Below, one piece after another: positions 14,003-15,089 of a stretch of 15,089 nucleotides of DNA. The position numbers and the translations under genes are program-made. The notes under the pieces were generated by a model, which ran no database searches, was not told the origin of the DNA, and saw nothing but the letters and a program-made list of their open reading frames with translations. Numbering within the stretch: the stretch's first letter is position 1; every line of letters begins with the position of its first letter. Location: assembly GCA_947258425.1 (NCBI GenBank), contig CAMYIG010000058.1, positions 1-15,089 on the forward strand. The letters are read 5' to 3'. The stretch comes from SZUA-76 sp945787585. Lineage in GTDB: Bacteria; Pseudomonadota; Gammaproteobacteria; SZUA-140.

Positions 14003-15089
14003 ATGCAAACTGAAACGTCCACTAAGCGAATTGCGCTATCTCAACTCGGATTCCGTCCATTCTTTCTGTGCGCCTCGCTATTTGCCATTATCGCCATGTT
14101 ACTGTGGTTATCGATTACCGCCTTCAACCATCACCCCGTGGCGATAATTGAATTAGCCCCGGTGACCTGGCATGCCCACGAAATGATCTACGGTTATGCG
14201 CTCGCAGTGATGGCCGGTTTTCTACTCACCGCTGTCCGTAACTGGACCGGGGTGCCGACCCTGCATGGCAGGCCACTGATGTTACTGGTACTGCTGTGGT
14301 TTGGAGCACGACTAATGCCGTTTATCGAACATCCGTCCGCCTTGGCGATGATGGCACTGCTGGATCTACTCTTCGGCCTCGCAGTGTGCCTTGCCGTATT
14401 GCACCCCATCCTCAAGGGCAAGCACTACAAATCCCTTGGCCTGTGGTTACAACTCGTGGCGTTAATGGTGTGCAATCTACTGTTCTATCTGGGGCTGTCT
14501 GGTCTGCTAGAAAATGGCACGCAGCTTGGACTCTACGGCGGGCTTTATTTCGTCATCTCTTTCATCCTGCTGCTTGGTGGACGCGTCATGCCGATGTTTA
14601 TTAAAAATGGCGTGGGCTATGCGGTAACGCTAACCCATCGCCGCTGGCTCGATATCAGCTGCCTGGTCTTATTGTTGATCTTTATCGTCACAGAGGTGTT
14701 TCTATCGCTACCCGCCCTCGCCGCTCTCTGTGCGGCGCTGTTGTGCCTGTTACATGCGATACGCATGGCAGGCTGGCACACGCCTGGGATCTGGAAAAAA
14801 CCGTTACTGTGGATACTCTATCTCGCCTATGGCTGGATCATCGTCGGCATGGGGGTCACCGCTGCCGCTTATCTCTTTGACTTCCACTCTAAACTCGCAC
14901 TACACGCTTTTGCTTATGGCGGTATTGGCCTGATGACGATGGGCATGATGGCACGCGTCACGCTGGGCCATACCGGGCGTGACGTTACTCAACATCCCGC
15001 CATGCTGGGATGGGTGTTTTCCGCCATCTTCATCGGCAGTGTGTCACGCGTTGTCATGCCAGTCCTGCTACCGCAGTGGCATGCGCTGT
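14003..15089 (+). CDS. nnrS: NnrS family haem/copper membrane protein (3' end outside window)
   Basis: The frame opens at ATG 14003 and runs 362 codons to the window edge without a stop; the family is ~400 residues, so only a small C-terminal part is missing. NnrS is a polytopic inner-membrane protein that binds haem and copper and protects against nitrosative stress; in denitrifiers it belongs to the NO-responsive regulon. Signature residues are LGFRPFF near the N-terminus (15-21) and TWHAHEMIYGYALAVMAGFL (55-74), with conserved histidines that are candidate metal ligands. Later blocks GGRVMPMFIKNG and MMARVTLGHTGR are also typical. About ten or more hydrophobic segments are visible. The ribosome site is weak. 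No nir or nor genes are in the window, so the NO source is unknown. Confidence 0.93.
   Translation, partial: MQTETSTKRIALSQLGFRPFFLCASLFAIIAMLLWLSITAFNHHPVAIIELAPVTWHAHEMIYGYALAVMAGFLLTAVRNWTGVPTLHGRPLMLLVLLWFGARLMPFIEHPSALAMMALLDLLFGLAVCLAVLHPILKGKHYKSLGLWLQLVALMVCNLLFYLGLSGLLENGTQLGLYGGLYFVISFILLLGGRVMPMFIKNGVGYAVTLTHRRWLDISCLVLLLIFIVTEVFLSLPALAALCAALLCLLHAIRMAGWHTPGIWKKPLLWILYLAYGWIIVGMGVTAAAYLFDFHSKLALHAFAYGGIGLMTMGMMARVTLGHTGRDVTQHPAMLGWVFSAIFIGSVSRVVMPVLLPQWHAL

Noticed and set aside
13933..14013. A 26-codon plus-strand frame (starting MPLDSQWLYTLL) just ahead of and overlapping the nnrS start
   Set aside because: It has no ribosome site and no known match, and is short enough to be chance. 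A leader peptide cannot be excluded but is not supported.

Overview
The window reads as chromosomal DNA of a gammaproteobacterium of moderate GC content. The lineage call rests on gene types seen in that class: a YajD-type HNH protein, a GlpE-type rhodanese, a YehS-like DUF1456 protein, NnrS, and an EgtB/EgtD pair. The genus cannot be named from the sequence alone. There are no rRNA or tRNA genes, insertion sequences, integrases or CRISPR arrays. No stretch over 300 bases lacks a gene; the longest gap is 272 bases (11567-11838).

Layout. (1) 1-761, plus strand: the 3' end of a phosphoketolase gene, then a 62-codon remnant that begins like an alpha-glucan phosphorylase and is broken off against the next gene. 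(2) 754-5161, minus strand: a tight four-gene operon in the order LOG-family nucleotide hydrolase, DUF211 protein, VIT1/CCC1-type (DUF125) membrane protein, and P-type Ca2+-ATPase-like pump. (3) 5326-7405, plus strand: a metallo-beta-lactamase/beta-CASP protein, a small one-RRM RNA-binding protein, and a one-repeat DUF1456 protein that follows it almost without a gap. (4) 7488-10121, plus strand: a GlpE-type rhodanese, then egtB and egtD overlapping by one base, the core of ergothioneine synthesis. (5) 10145-13332: two divergent predicted lipoproteins across a 272-base intergenic region. The minus-strand one is a six-repeat Kelch-like propeller of exact 71-residue period. The plus-strand one is a DUF4382 protein with an acidic, histidine-rich insert. 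(6) 13356-15089: a perfect bidirectional terminator hairpin, a short coding fossil, a yajD-like HNH gene on the minus strand, and a divergent nnrS gene that runs off the right edge.

How the genes may work together. Phosphoketolase and the phosphorylase remnant point to a sugar-phosphate/glycogen shunt whose second gene has decayed. The minus-strand operon probably handles divalent cations through its pump and its DUF125 protein. DUF211 lies between these and the LOG protein, and its role is unknown. The beta-CASP, RRM and DUF1456 genes look like a small RNA-related group. EgtB and EgtD make the thiol antioxidant ergothioneine, and the adjoining rhodanese may supply or handle sulfane sulfur. 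NnrS adds nitrosative-stress defence.

Most calls rest on recognisable motifs and are firm at family level. Substrates, operon functions and all promoter or operator calls are inference. I did not find a clearly new defence or mobile system. The most unusual items are the LOG-DUF211-DUF125-ATPase operon, the exact 71-residue propeller, the acidic/His insert, and the two gene fossils.
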